DNA from: Streptomyces venezuelae
Lineage (GTDB): Bacteria; Actinomycetota; Actinomycetes; Streptomycetales; Streptomycetaceae
Assembly: GCF_008642355.1 (NCBI RefSeq)
Contig: NZ_CP029193.1
Location: 5,728,001-5,792,000, forward strand
Reading direction: 5' to 3'
Length of the DNA stretch: 64,000 bases
A program made the translations under genes and the position numbers. The notes under the pieces are model-generated. The model had not been told where the DNA came from. It worked only from the letters and a program-made list of their open reading frames with translations, and did not search any database. The first letter of the stretch is position 1, and each line of letters starts with the position of its first letter. Shown here piece by piece: positions 15,264-23,741 of the stretch.

Positions 15264-16118
15264 TCAGCCCTTCACCGCCCCACCCAGCGCGAACCCACCC
15301 CCGAGCTTCCGCGAGACGAGGACGTACAGCAGGATCACCGGCGTCGAGTAGAGGATCGAGAACGCGGCCAGCTGCCCGTACACCACCGTCCCCTTGTTGC
15401 CGAAGAAGTCGTTGATGCTGACCGACGCCGGCATCTGCTCCGGCGTGAGCAGCAGCATGAAGGGGACGAAGAAGTTGCCCCACATCATGACGAACGAGAA
15501 GACCGTCACCACGGCCACGCCCGGCCCCATCAGCGGCAGCACGATCCGCAGCAGGGACTGGAAGGACGACGCGCCGTCCGTCCACGCCGCCTCCTCCAGC
15601 TCCTTCGGCACGCCGTCCATGAAGTTCTTCATCAGCCAGATGGCGAAGGGGAGTTGGGACGCGGCGAAGAAGAAGATCGTGCCCTGCATCGTGTCGATCA
15701 GGTCGACCTGCACGAACAGCGCGTACACCGGAACCATGATCGCGGTGATCGGCAGGCTCGTCGCGAAGAGGATCGTCAGCATGAAGGGTCGGTTCAGGCG
15801 CGAGCGGTAGCGGGAGAGGGGGTAGGCCGCGAGAGCCGCGCAGACCACCGTGAGCAGCGTGCCGCCGCCGCAGAGCAGCAGGCTGTTGAGGAGCGGGGTG
15901 AAGGTGATCTCGGGGGTGAGGACCTGGTCGTAGTTGTCGAGGGTGAGGCTGTCGGGGAGCCGGACCCTGAGGTCCGCCTTCGGATCGAGGGAGGAGAGGA
16001 CCACCCAGGCGAGGGGCAGGACGAACGCCGCCGCCACGACGAGCAGGCCCGCGTCGGCGGCGAAGCGGTGCGAAGCGCGGCGCGAACGCGGCGTACGGGT
16101 GAGCGACTTGACCGGCAC
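15264..16118 (-). CDS. Sugar ABC transporter permease, MalG/LacG type
   Basis: Inner-membrane subunit of a carbohydrate importer, 284 residues with six predicted membrane helices, the first being GLLVVAAAFVLPLAWVVLSSL. The cytoplasmic EAA loop that docks the ATPase is present (ELEEAAWTDGASSFQSLLRI followed by LP). Its GTG start directly abuts the TGA of the upstream permease gene, so the two are translationally coupled. Third gene of the binding protein-permease-permease operon. Like many streptomycete sugar importers, the cluster has no ATP-binding gene; a shared MsiK-type ATPase is likely. The substrate cannot be read from the sequence. The 195 bp upstream of the lipoprotein start holds only a weak stem (CCGCC-N5-GGCGG). 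Confidence 0.92.
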   Translation of the reverse strand: MPVKSLTRTPRSRRASHRFAADAGLLVVAAAFVLPLAWVVLSSLDPKADLRVRLPDSLTLDNYDQVLTPEITFTPLLNSLLLCGGGTLLTVVCAALAAYPLSRYRSRLNRPFMLTILFATSLPITAIMVPVYALFVQVDLIDTMQGTIFFFAASQLPFAIWLMKNFMDGVPKELEEAAWTDGASSFQSLLRIVLPLMGPGVAVVTVFSFVMMWGNFFVPFMLLLTPEQMPASVSINDFFGNKGTVVYGQLAAFSILYSTPVILLYVLVSRKLGGGFALGGAVKG

Positions 16119-17096
16119 TCAGACCTCCGTGCGGAGCAGGCGCATGTAGACGACGGAGAAGAGCGAGCCGACCAGGAGGAGCAGCAGAGCCACGGCCGTG
16201 CCGTAGCCGATCATGCTCTTCTGGAAGGCCTGCTCGTACATGAAGAGCGGCAGCGTCTGGCTGTCGTTACCCGGGCCGCCGCGCGTCATCACCCAGATCA
16301 GGCCGAAGACGGACAGGGTCTGGAGGGTGTTCAGCATGAGGTTCGTGCCGATCGAGCGGCGGATCATCGGCAGCGTGATGTGCCACATGCGCCGCCAGCC
16401 GCCCGCGCCGTCGACCTCCGCGGCTTCGGTGATCTCCTTGGGGATCTCGTTGAGGGCGGCGGAGTAGACGAGCATCGAGAACGCCGTGCCGCGCCAGACG
16501 TTCGCGAACGACACCGCGAGGATCGGCAGCGTGAACAGCCAGTTCTGGGACGGGAGATGGAGGAAGTCGAGGACGGCGTTGAGGGTGCCCTCGCGGCGGA
16601 AGAACGCGTAGAGGAGGAAGCCGGCGACGACCTCGGGCAGCACCCACGCCGTGACGACGATCGCGCCCGTGAGGGTACGGACCGGTTTGGAGGCGCGCTG
16701 CATGAGGGTGGCGAGGGCCAGGCCCAGCGTGTTCTGGCCGATGATCGAGGAGAGGAACGTGAAGACGAGCGTCAGCCAGACCGCGTTGAGGAACCGCTCG
16801 TCGCCGAACGCCTCGCGGAAGTTGTCGAGCCCTACGAAGCTCGACTCGGCCTGGCCGGTGAGCTGGAGGTCGGTGAAGGCGATGTACGCGCAGTAGCCGA
16901 TCGGGCCCGCGAGGAAGAGGGCGAGCAGGACGACGGCAGGGGAGACGGGCAGGGCCCGGAGCAGCCCGCGGCGGACGCGGACGCGGGAGCCGGGGGGCCC
17001 GGCGGTCGGGGGCGCGGAGTGCGGGCGGCCCGGCGGCGACGGCGTCTTGGCGACGCCGCCGGGGCCCGCGGACGGTGCGGGGGATGCGGAAGTCAC
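16119..17096 (-). CDS. Sugar ABC transporter permease, MalF/UgpA type
   Basis: The 325-residue partner permease. A Pro/Gly/Ala-rich N-terminal tail of ~50 residues precedes six helices beginning ALPVSPAVVLLALFLAGPIG. The EAA loop reads EITEAAEVDGAGGWRRMWHI followed by TLPMI, with the conserved Gly spacing. Conserved PxLxR-like and GGP (RGGPGNDSQTLPLFMY) elements match the LplB/UgpA family. The GTG at 17096 has only a distant GGAGAG (~12 bases), so the start is moderately certain. It lies between the binding-protein gene and the second permease. Confidence 0.9.
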   Translation of the reverse strand: MTSASPAPSAGPGGVAKTPSPPGRPHSAPPTAGPPGSRVRVRRGLLRALPVSPAVVLLALFLAGPIGYCAYIAFTDLQLTGQAESSFVGLDNFREAFGDERFLNAVWLTLVFTFLSSIIGQNTLGLALATLMQRASKPVRTLTGAIVVTAWVLPEVVAGFLLYAFFRREGTLNAVLDFLHLPSQNWLFTLPILAVSFANVWRGTAFSMLVYSAALNEIPKEITEAAEVDGAGGWRRMWHITLPMIRRSIGTNLMLNTLQTLSVFGLIWVMTRGGPGNDSQTLPLFMYEQAFQKSMIGYGTAVALLLLLVGSLFSVVYMRLLRTEV

Positions 17097-17171
17097 GTGC
17101 GGGCGCTCACTCTCCGGTGCGGGCAGGCACCAATTCCTCGGCTGTGCGGGCGCTCACTCCGCGGTGCGGGC
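17097..17171. repeat. Two 28-bp direct repeats between binding-protein and permease genes
   Basis: The blocks at 17097-17124 and 17144-17171 both begin GTGCGGGCGCTCACT and end GGTGCGGGC. They match at 26 of 28 positions with a 19-base gap. They fill the intercistronic region upstream of the first permease gene, so they could affect differential expression of the binding protein. Possibly a recent local duplication. Confidence 0.75.
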
Positions 17172-17208
17172 GGGCGGTACATGCGGCGGCACCGGCGTAC
17201 CCGGCGCG

Positions 17209-18570
17209 CTACTTCTCGATGACCTGGCCGTCCGTCGCCGAGTCGACTTCCTCGTCGTACCCGCTCGCGGCCTCCTCCACCGAGCTGTCACCCGTCGTCA
17301 CCGACTCCATCGCCTCCTGGATCGCCGTGGACACCTTGGGATACTCGGGGTACGCGGGCCGGTAGTGCGTCGAGGCGACCAGGTCCGTGAAGAACTTGAT
17401 GCCCGGCTGCGCCTTCACGTACGTGGGGTCGGCCGCGACGTCCTTGCGGACCGCGATGCCGGAGTTGGCGATGTACCACTTCTTGGCGTTGGCCTTGGTC
17501 TGCATCGTCTCGATGAACGTGAAGGCGAGGTCGGGGTTGTCGGCCTTGGCGGGGATCGCCCAGGTCCAGCCGCCGGACATGCTCACCTTGCCGGGCGCCT
17601 GGCCGTTCTGGGTCGGCATCGCGGCGAGGCCCAGCTTCTGCGACCACTCGGGCCACTCGTGCCCCGCGCCCTTGCCCCAGTCCTGCGGCAGCCACGAACC
17701 GTCGAGGTTGATCGCCAGCTTGCCCTCGGGCAGCAGTTCGCCGCGGACGCGCGTGGCGAAGTTCGGGTCGAGGGCGTCCGAGACGTCCGGGCCGAGCTTC
17801 TCCTTGTAGACGGTCTCCACGAACGCCAGGGAGTCCTTGAACCCCTGGCTGCCCGTGACCCACTTCTTCGCCGCCGGGTCGTAGAGCGGGTCCTTGCCCG
17901 TGCCGTACGCGAGCATCTGGAAGCCCTGCATCGTGGCCGCCTCACCGGCCGGTTTGCCCGTGTACACGTTGAGGGGCGTGACACCGGGGACCTTCTTCTT
18001 CACGGTGCGGGCCGCCTCCAGGACGTCGTCCCACGTCTTGGGCCGCCAGTCGGCGGGCAGGCCCGCCTTCTCGAAGATGGCCTTGCTGAACCAGAGGCCG
18101 CGGGTGTCCGTGCCGTCCGGTACGCCGTACGTCTTGCCGTCGGCCGCCTTCGCCGCCGTCTTGGCCGTGCCGATGAACTGGTCCCAGTCCTTCCACTTGG
18201 CCAGATAGGGGTCGAGGGGTTTCAAGTAACCGCTGGTGATGTCCGAGTTGATGAGGAACGTGTCCTCGTAGACCAGGTCGGGAGCGGTCTTGGGGGAGCG
18301 GAGCATCTGCTGCAGCTTCGTGTAGTACTCGGAGTCCGGTGCCTTGATCGGCACCAGCTTCACCTTCTTGCCCGGGTTCTCCTTCTCGAACTGCTTCTTG
18401 ATGTCCTCCAGGTAGGTGTCCATGACTCTGATCTTGTTGTCGGTGGACTGCTTGAAGGAGATCTTCACGGTGTCGGGGTCGTCGCCGGAGCCGCCGCCGC
18501 ACGCGGTGAGGGTGCCGGCGGCGAGCAGGGTGGAGGCGGCGAGGAGCAGTGGGGTGGTGGTGGGACGCAC
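17209..18570 (-). CDS. Extracellular sugar-binding lipoprotein of ABC importer
   Basis: Captures the sugar outside the cell and delivers it to the two permeases. 453 residues, family SBP_bac_1/8. The lipobox is LTAC, so the mature protein is lipid-anchored, followed by a Gly/Asp linker. Later features are typical: PDLVYEDTFLINSDITSGYL, WFSKAIFEKAGL, KTWDDVLEAARTVKK, and aromatic residues suited to stacking on a sugar (GSWLPQDW, SGGWTWAIPAK). I choose the GTG at 18570, 8 bases after a perfect AGGAGG; the in-frame GTG at 18576 is only 2 bases from it. First gene of the importer operon; substrate unknown. Confidence 0.92.
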   Translation of the reverse strand: MRPTTTPLLLAASTLLAAGTLTACGGGSGDDPDTVKISFKQSTDNKIRVMDTYLEDIKKQFEKENPGKKVKLVPIKAPDSEYYTKLQQMLRSPKTAPDLVYEDTFLINSDITSGYLKPLDPYLAKWKDWDQFIGTAKTAAKAADGKTYGVPDGTDTRGLWFSKAIFEKAGLPADWRPKTWDDVLEAARTVKKKVPGVTPLNVYTGKPAGEAATMQGFQMLAYGTGKDPLYDPAAKKWVTGSQGFKDSLAFVETVYKEKLGPDVSDALDPNFATRVRGELLPEGKLAINLDGSWLPQDWGKGAGHEWPEWSQKLGLAAMPTQNGQAPGKVSMSGGWTWAIPAKADNPDLAFTFIETMQTKANAKKWYIANSGIAVRKDVAADPTYVKAQPGIKFFTDLVASTHYRPAYPEYPKVSTAIQEAMESVTTGDSSVEEAASGYDEEVDSATDGQVIEK

Positions 18571-18697
18571 GGGCACGACCTCCTACTGGCCGACGCGGCG
18601 GGGCCGCCACGTGGGTTGCCCGGTGAACGTAAGGGCGTGCTCGGAGCAAGGTCAATGCCTCTGCGGGCGCTGTGCGTTGTCGCTCGTCACCACCGTG

Positions 18698-18707
18698 ACA
18701 ACGTTGT
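18698..18707. promoter_or_regulatory. Palindrome ACAACGTTGT upstream of the sugar importer
   Basis: A perfect 10-bp palindrome within TGACAACGTTGTTGTC lies about 130 bp upstream of the binding-protein start. The CG-centred, CAACGTTG core is typical of LacI-family operators, which often control such importers. No LacI-type gene is adjacent, so the repressor would be encoded elsewhere. The rest of the 217-bp gap shows nothing else distinctive. Confidence 0.4.
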
Positions 18708-18787
18708 TGTCGCGCGTACGGCGGTGCGGCCTCCGGGGCGGGAAGTGCGGCGGGTCGCGGCGAGCGGGGGCGGGGCCGTGGCGAGGT

Positions 18788-19471
18788 TCAGTCGTTCGGC
18801 GTAAGCCAGCGGTAGACCAGTTCGGGGCGGCCGACGTGGCCGTACTGGGGGCTGCGGGCCGCGCGGGCCGTGTCGACGAGATGCTCGAGGTAGCGGCGGG
18901 CGGTGATCCGGGACAGGCCCGCGGACCGGGCGGCGGCGGTGGCGGTCAGGCCGTCGGGGGCGTCGCGCAGAGTGCGGATGACGCGTTCGAGGGTGGGGCC
19001 GCTCAGCCCCTTCGGCAGGGCGGCGGGACCCGGGGCGCGCAGGGTGGCGAGCGCGCGGTCCACCTCGTCCTGACCGGTGGCCTCGCCCTCCGCGGCGGCG
19101 GTGCGGAACTCCGCGTACCGGGTGAGGCGGTCGCGGAGCGTCGCGAAGGTGAACGGCTTCAGGACGTACTGGACGACGCCGAGGGACACGCCCTCGCGGA
19201 CGATCGCCAGGTCCCGGGCCGACGTCACCGCGATGACGTCCGTCGGGTGTCCCGCGGCGCGCAGCGAGCGGGCCAGCTGGAGACCGTGGCCGTCGGGCAG
19301 GTGCAGGTCCAGGAGGATCAGGTCGACCTGGGTGCGGTCGAGGGTGCGGCGGGCCTCGGCGGCGGAGTGGGCGGGGCGTTCGATGGCCTCGAAGCCGGGG
19401 ACGCGGTTGACGTAGAGGACGTGGGCGTCGGCCGCGACGGGGTCGTCCTCGACCACGAGTACGCGGATCAC
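18788..19471 (-). CDS. CitB/DcuR-type response regulator
   Basis: A 227-residue two-component regulator. The receiver domain (1-120) has the acidic pair VVEDDP, phospho-acceptor Asp55 in LILLDLHLPDGHG, and Lys105 in VLKPF. The C-terminal part (~165-220) holds a winged-helix DNA-binding element characteristic of the CitB/DpiA family (LTATAAARSAGLSRITARRYLEHL, then GRPELVYRW). The GTG start overlaps the kinase stop by 4 bp (GTGA), so the pair is translationally coupled. By family and position it should activate the divergent dicarboxylate transporter gene dctA when C4-dicarboxylates are present; the ligand is inferred. Confidence 0.92.
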   Translation of the reverse strand: MIRVLVVEDDPVAADAHVLYVNRVPGFEAIERPAHSAAEARRTLDRTQVDLILLDLHLPDGHGLQLARSLRAAGHPTDVIAVTSARDLAIVREGVSLGVVQYVLKPFTFATLRDRLTRYAEFRTAAAEGEATGQDEVDRALATLRAPGPAALPKGLSGPTLERVIRTLRDAPDGLTATAAARSAGLSRITARRYLEHLVDTARAARSPQYGHVGRPELVYRWLTPND

Positions 19472-21114
19472 TGGGCGCCTCCCGGGCGGGTCTCGGCGGT
19501 GGCCGTCGTCAGGGTCACCTCGAACTCCGCGCCGCCCTCCGGGGATTCTCGTACCGTCAGAGTGCCACCGTTGCGGGTGACCGTCTGGCGGACCAGGGAC
19601 AGGCCGAGGCCGCGGCCCGTGGCCGCCTTCGTCGACCAGCCGCGTTCGAAGACCGCCTCGCGTTGCGCGGGATCGACGCCGGGCCCCGTGTCCGAGACGC
19701 GCAGGAGGAGCCCCGCCGCGTCGGCCCGCGCCGTCACCGTGACGCGGGCGGCGGGGGACCCCTGCGCCGCGTCGACCGCGTTGTCGATGAGATTGCCGAG
19801 GACCGTGACCAGGTCGCGCGCGGGCAGGGACGCCGGGAGCATGCCGTCGTCGATGCTGCTGTCGTCGGAGACGACGAGCTCCACCCCGTGCTCGTTGGCC
19901 TGCGCCGCCTTGCCGAGCAGGAGCGCGGCGAGGACGGGTTCGCTGACCGCGGCCACCACCTGGTCGGTCAGCGCCTGCGCCAGCTCCAGCTCGGCCGTGG
20001 CGAAGTCGACCGCCTCGTCCGCGCGGCCGAGCTCGATGAGGGACACCACCGTGTGGAGCCGGTTCGCCGCCTCGTGGGCCTGCGAGCGCAGCGCCCGTGT
20101 GAACCCGCGCTCGGAGTCCAGTTCCCCGGTGAGCGCCTGCAGCTCGGTGTGGTCGCGCAGGGTCACCACCGTGCCGCGGCGCTCGCCGCCCGACACGGGC
20201 GAGGTGTTGACGACGACCACGCGGTCGGCGGTCAGATGCAGCTCGTCGACGCGCGGCTCGGCCGCGAGCAGCGCGCCCGTCAGCGGGGCGGGGAGCCCGA
20301 GCTCGGAGACGTTCCGGCCGATCACCGGCTCGTCCCGCACCCCGAGCAACTCGCGCCCGCCGTCGTTGATGAGGGCGACGCGCCGCTGCCCGTCCAGCAT
20401 CAGCAGCCCCTCGCGCACCGCGTGCAGCGTCGCCTCGTGGTAGTCGTGCATGCGGCTCAGCTCGCCCGCGTTCATGCCGTGCGTACTGCGGCGCAGGCGC
20501 GCGTTGATGACGTACGTGCCGATCCCGCCGAGCACGAGCGCCGCGGCCGCCACTCCGATCAGCGCGACGAGCTGGCCGCGCGCCTTCTCGGTGATCTCCT
20601 CGATGGTGATGCCGGCGCTGACCAGGCCGACGATGCGGCCGTCCCCCTCGGTCGGACCGTCCCAGATGGGGGTGACGACGCGCACGGAGGGACCCAGCGT
20701 GCCGGTGTACGTCTCGGCGAAGGTCCGGCCGAGGAGCGCGTCCGCCCGGTGGCCGAGGAACCGCTCGCCGATGCGGCGTTCGTCGGGGTGTGTCCAGCGG
20801 ATGCCGCTCGGGTCCATGATCGTCACGAAGTCGACGCCCGTGTCGCGCTGCACGCGCGTCGCGTACGGCTGGAGTTCCTTCGACGGGTCGTCGCCGCGGA
20901 TGGCCTCCCGTACGGAGGGGGAGTCCGCGACCGCCCGCGCCGCCGCGGTCGCCTGGTGGCGCGCGCCTTCCTCGGCCTGGTGCTTGTCGCTCAGGTACGT
21001 GAAGAGGGCGCACCCGGCGACCACCGCCGTGACCAGCACGATCTGCATCGCGAAGAGCTGGCCCGCCAGGCTGCGCGGGAGCCTGCGCGGACGGGAGGGA
21101 CGGGTGCGGGACAT
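19468..21114 (-). CDS. CitA/DcuS-type sensor histidine kinase
   Basis: Membrane sensor, 548 residues: helix 1 (~20-41), an extracytoplasmic single-Cache/PAS-like sensor (~43-180), helix 2 (~182-203), a cytoplasmic PAS domain (~225-320, ending GTVVTLRDHTELQ), and a kinase core with phospho-acceptor His347 in SQAHEAANRLHTV, the SpoOB-type H-box of citrate/C4-dicarboxylate sensors. The ATPase domain has LGNLIDNAVDAA (N box), DTGPGV (G1) and GRGLGLSLV (G2). The ATG at 21114 has GAGGAGG 12 bases upstream; the frame continues upstream only as low-complexity shadow. Coupled to the response regulator and divergent from dctA, its likely target. Confidence 0.92.
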   Translation of the reverse strand: MSRTRPSRPRRLPRSLAGQLFAMQIVLVTAVVAGCALFTYLSDKHQAEEGARHQATAAARAVADSPSVREAIRGDDPSKELQPYATRVQRDTGVDFVTIMDPSGIRWTHPDERRIGERFLGHRADALLGRTFAETYTGTLGPSVRVVTPIWDGPTEGDGRIVGLVSAGITIEEITEKARGQLVALIGVAAAALVLGGIGTYVINARLRRSTHGMNAGELSRMHDYHEATLHAVREGLLMLDGQRRVALINDGGRELLGVRDEPVIGRNVSELGLPAPLTGALLAAEPRVDELHLTADRVVVVNTSPVSGGERRGTVVTLRDHTELQALTGELDSERGFTRALRSQAHEAANRLHTVVSLIELGRADEAVDFATAELELAQALTDQVVAAVSEPVLAALLLGKAAQANEHGVELVVSDDSSIDDGMLPASLPARDLVTVLGNLIDNAVDAAQGSPAARVTVTARADAAGLLLRVSDTGPGVDPAQREAVFERGWSTKAATGRGLGLSLVRQTVTRNGGTLTVRESPEGGAEFEVTLTTATAETRPGGAQ

Positions 21115-21240
21115 GGTGCAAGTCTGCCTCCTCGCACACGTGGTCGTTTCGGCGCGAACTAAATGAACGCAAGGGTGACCGCCCTCACAGGCCGGGAGAT
21201 AGTCACCGGGATCCCCGGGACGCGAGCCGCACGTACCGAA

Positions 21241-21267
21241 GGCACCAGAGGCACCAGAGGCACCAGA
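21241..21267. repeat. Three tandem copies of GGCACCAGA in the dctA leader
   Basis: Three exact 9-bp units lie 67-93 bp upstream of the dctA start, in the region shared with the divergent sensor kinase gene. The spacing of less than one helical turn makes a series of identical full operators unlikely. It may be replication slippage or a series of half-sites for the adjacent response regulator. Confidence 0.6.
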
Positions 21268-21333
21268 GGGTGTCGGAGGGTGCCGGAGCACACAGGCACC
21301 ACAACGCCGACGACGTCGTTCAAGGAGGGCCCC

Positions 21334-22749
21334 GTGACCACCACGGCCGACCCACAAGCGCAGCCCGCCGCCAAGCGGGACCGCACGCACTACCTCTACA
21401 TCGCCGTCATCGGCGCCGTGCTGCTCGGCATCGCCGTCGGCTTCATCTGGCCGGACTTCGCCAAGGAGCTGAAGCCGGTCGGCTCCGGCTTCGTCGACCT
21501 GATCAAGATGATGATCTCGCCGATCATCTTCTGCACGATCGTGCTCGGCGTCGGTTCCGTCCGCAAGGCCGCGAAGGTCGGCAAGGTCGGCGGCCTCGCG
21601 CTCGCCTACTTCATCGCGATGTCCGCCGTCGCGCTCGCCATCGGTCTCATCGTCGGCAACATCCTGCACCCGGGCTCGGGCATGGACATCACCGAGTCCG
21701 AGAAGGGCGCGGGCCACAAGGCGGCCGACGAGGCGGACAAGGGCCTCGTCGACTTCGTGCTCGGCATCATCCCCAAGACCTTCGTCTCCGCCTTCACCCA
21801 GGGCGAGGTGCTCCAGACGCTGCTCGTGGCGCTGCTCGTGGGCTTCGCGCTGCAGGCCATGGGCCGCTCCGGCGAACCCGTGCTGCGCGGCATCGAGCAC
21901 ATCCAGAAGCTGGTGTTCCGGGTCCTCGGCATGATCATGTGGGCCGCCCCGGTCGGCGCGTTCGGCGCGATGGCCGCCGTCATCGGCGAGACCGGCCTCG
22001 ACGCGCTCAAGGCGCTCGCCACGATCATGATCGGGTTCTACGTCACCTGCGTCCTGTTCATCGTCGTCGTGCTCGGCACGCTCGTACGGCTCGTGACCGG
22101 CGTCAACCTGTTCAAGCTGCTCAAGTACCTGGGCCGCGAGTTCCTGCTCATCCTCTCCACCTCGTCCTCCGAGTCCGCGCTGCCGCGGCTCATCGCGAAG
22201 ATGGAGCACCTGGGAGTCAGCCGCCCCGTCGTCGGCATCACGGTCCCGACGGGCTACTCCTTCAACCTCGACGGCACGATGATCTACCTGACCATGGCCT
22301 CGCTCTTCATCGCCGACGCCATGGACCAGCCGCTCGGCATCGGCGAGCAGATCTCGCTGCTCCTCTTCATGATGATCGCGTCCAAGGGCGCGGCGGGCGT
22401 CTCCGGTTCCGGCATCGCGGTCCTCGCGAGCGGCCTCCAGTCGCACAAGCCCGCGCTGGTCGACGGCGTCGGCCTGATCATCGGCGTCGACCGCTTCATG
22501 AGCGAGGCCCGCGCCCTCACCAACTTCGCGGGCAACGCGGTCGCCACGCTCCTCATCGGCACCTGGACCAAGGAGGTCGACAAGGAGCGGGTCACGGCGG
22601 TGCTCGCCGGTCAACTCCCCTTCGACGAACGCACGTTGGTGGACGACGACGGGCATGGGGCGCCCGCCGTCGACGAGGACGGCCCCGGACGCGGCACGGA
22701 GGCCGTACCGGAGGCGCGTGACGACGGCAAGGAGCCGGTGAAGGTGTAG
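21334..22749 (+). CDS. dctA: C4-dicarboxylate:cation symporter
   Basis: Imports succinate, fumarate and malate with H+ or Na+. The 471-residue protein matches the DctA/GltP (DAACS) family in length and motifs: the Ser-rich re-entrant hairpin STSSSESALPRL, then TVPTGYSFNLDGTMIYLTMA (cation and substrate site), SKGAAGVSGSGIAVLA and IIGVDRFMSEARALTNFAGN. Multiple membrane helices are evident. The start is the GTG at 21334, 5 bases after AAGGAGG; upstream in-frame codons lie in the leader repeat. It is divergent from the CitA-type two-component pair, the usual arrangement for regulated dicarboxylate uptake. The acidic, Pro/Gly-rich C-terminal 50 residues are probably a flexible tail. Confidence 0.95.
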   Translation: MTTTADPQAQPAAKRDRTHYLYIAVIGAVLLGIAVGFIWPDFAKELKPVGSGFVDLIKMMISPIIFCTIVLGVGSVRKAAKVGKVGGLALAYFIAMSAVALAIGLIVGNILHPGSGMDITESEKGAGHKAADEADKGLVDFVLGIIPKTFVSAFTQGEVLQTLLVALLVGFALQAMGRSGEPVLRGIEHIQKLVFRVLGMIMWAAPVGAFGAMAAVIGETGLDALKALATIMIGFYVTCVLFIVVVLGTLVRLVTGVNLFKLLKYLGREFLLILSTSSSESALPRLIAKMEHLGVSRPVVGITVPTGYSFNLDGTMIYLTMASLFIADAMDQPLGIGEQISLLLFMMIASKGAAGVSGSGIAVLASGLQSHKPALVDGVGLIIGVDRFMSEARALTNFAGNAVATLLIGTWTKEVDKERVTAVLAGQLPFDERTLVDDDGHGAPAVDEDGPGRGTEAVPEARDDGKEPVKV

Positions 22750-22773
22750 CCCACCGGCCCAGCCGTGCGAAGG

Positions 22774-22800
22774 GGCCCCCACCCCTCCTCCAAGGGGGCC
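22774..22800 (+). terminator. Probable dctA terminator
   Basis: Stem GGCCCCC (22774-22780) pairs perfectly with GGGGGCC (22794-22800) across a 13-base loop, 25 bp after the dctA stop. There is no U-tract, as is common in streptomycetes. The rest of the 226-bp gap to the convergent tetR gene shows no other feature. Confidence 0.55.
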
Positions 22801-22975
22801 GCCGGCGCCGCCCGCGACGTACGGGAACTTCCTCCTCGTGCGCCGTGGGCGGCGCTTTCTCGCGTGCCGGTGGCGGACGGGAGGGGGACGATCAGCCCGG
22901 TGACAAGTGCGGTGCGCAGGGCGGCGACAAGGGGCGGCGCCGGATGCGGTGGCCGGGCGGCGAGAGGTGCGGCGA

Positions 22976-23575
22976 TCAGCCCAGCGTCGCGATGATGTCC
23001 CGCGTCCGCTCCGCCGGAACGCCCGCCGACATGAGCGCCGTCGACGCCGCGGCGCGGCCCGCGTCCTGCGGGTCGAGCAGGCCGTCGTTGACGGCCTCCA
23101 TCAGGCCGAACAACTGCTGTTCGTGGACGTACGCGAGTGCGGCGGGCGGCAGGGGCGAGGTGAACGCGCCCTGGTCCAGGCCGAGTCGCAGGACGTTCAC
23201 GCACTCCGCGCGGACCGGGGCGAGGCGCTGTCTGATGCCCTCCATCGCGACGCTGCGCTGCGCGAGGCCGACGAGCAGGCGGTAGCCGTCGGCGATCTCC
23301 CACACGGCGACCATCGAGTGGGCGAGCGACTCGGCGGGGTCGTCCGAGCGGGCGCGTCCGGAGGCGTGGGCCGCCGCGACCGCCTCGACCGCGCCGTCGA
23401 TGAGGGCGCCGACCAGGGCCTCCCTGCTGGGGAAGTGGCCGTACACCGTCCTGCGCACGACGCCCGCCGCGCGGGCGATCTGGTCCATCGAGGCGTCCGG
23501 ATCGCGCAGCAGTTCGGCGAGTGCCACCTCCAGGATGCGGCGGCGGTTGGCGTCGGCTCGGCTCATGGGCTCCAT
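22976..23575 (-). CDS. TetR-family repressor, likely of the adjacent efflux pump
   Basis: A 199-residue (or 196) cytoplasmic regulator. The N-terminal HTH is classic: RRRILEVALAELLRDPDASM, then DQIARAAGVVRRTVYGHFPSREALVGALI. The C-terminal helical ligand domain is divergent, so the inducer is unknown. Start is either the ATG at 23575 (no ribosome site) or the ATG at 23566, with GGAG 3 bases before it; I keep the longer one. It is divergent from a DHA2 transporter, and three matching palindromes lie between the genes, the standard layout for a drug-responsive repressor controlling itself and a pump. Confidence 0.92.
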   Translation of the reverse strand: MEPMSRADANRRRILEVALAELLRDPDASMDQIARAAGVVRRTVYGHFPSREALVGALIDGAVEAVAAAHASGRARSDDPAESLAHSMVAVWEIADGYRLLVGLAQRSVAMEGIRQRLAPVRAECVNVLRLGLDQGAFTSPLPPAALAYVHEQQLFGLMEAVNDGLLDPQDAGRAAASTALMSAGVPAERTRDIIATLG

Positions 23576-23631
23576 TGTGCACGCGCGTCCAGGAGGTCCC
23601 GGGAGGGGAGTTCGACGAGAGCCCGCCCGTT

Positions 23632-23694
23632 TTGCACGGTGCTGTGCAGTGGCGTAAATTGCACACTCGTGTGTAATTGCACAGTGCTGTGCAA
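23632..23694. promoter_or_regulatory. Three operator-like palindromes between tetR and the MFS gene
   Basis: Three 18-bp sites of the form TTGCACNN-NN-NNGTGCAA occur. Site 3 (23677-23694) is TTGCACAGTGCTGTGCAA with perfect 8-bp arms. Site 2 (23659-23676) is TTGCACACTCGTGTGTAA, one mismatch, and extends to 10-bp arms. Site 1 (23632-23649) is TTGCACGGTGCTGTGCAG, two mismatches. Centres are 27 and 18 bp apart. A TATAAG at 23713-23718 could be the pump's -10 element, so bound TetR dimers would occlude both divergent promoters. Confidence 0.8.
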
Positions 23695-23741
23695 GGTCAC
23701 CGGACAAGTACGTATAAGAACCATGGAAGGGTGAGGCTTCG

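Noticed and set aside
15153..17222. 689-codon plus-strand frame opposite the sugar permeases
   Set aside because: Composition is Arg/Glu/Asp/His repeats with no domain; the opposite strand has two intact permeases with EAA loops.
21241..21267. CRISPR-like array in the dctA leader
   Set aside because: Three contiguous 9-bp units without spacers are a simple tandem repeat.
21115..22782. N-terminal extension of the sensor kinase frame across dctA
   Set aside because: The extension is antisense to dctA and of shadow composition; the kinase starts normally at 21114.
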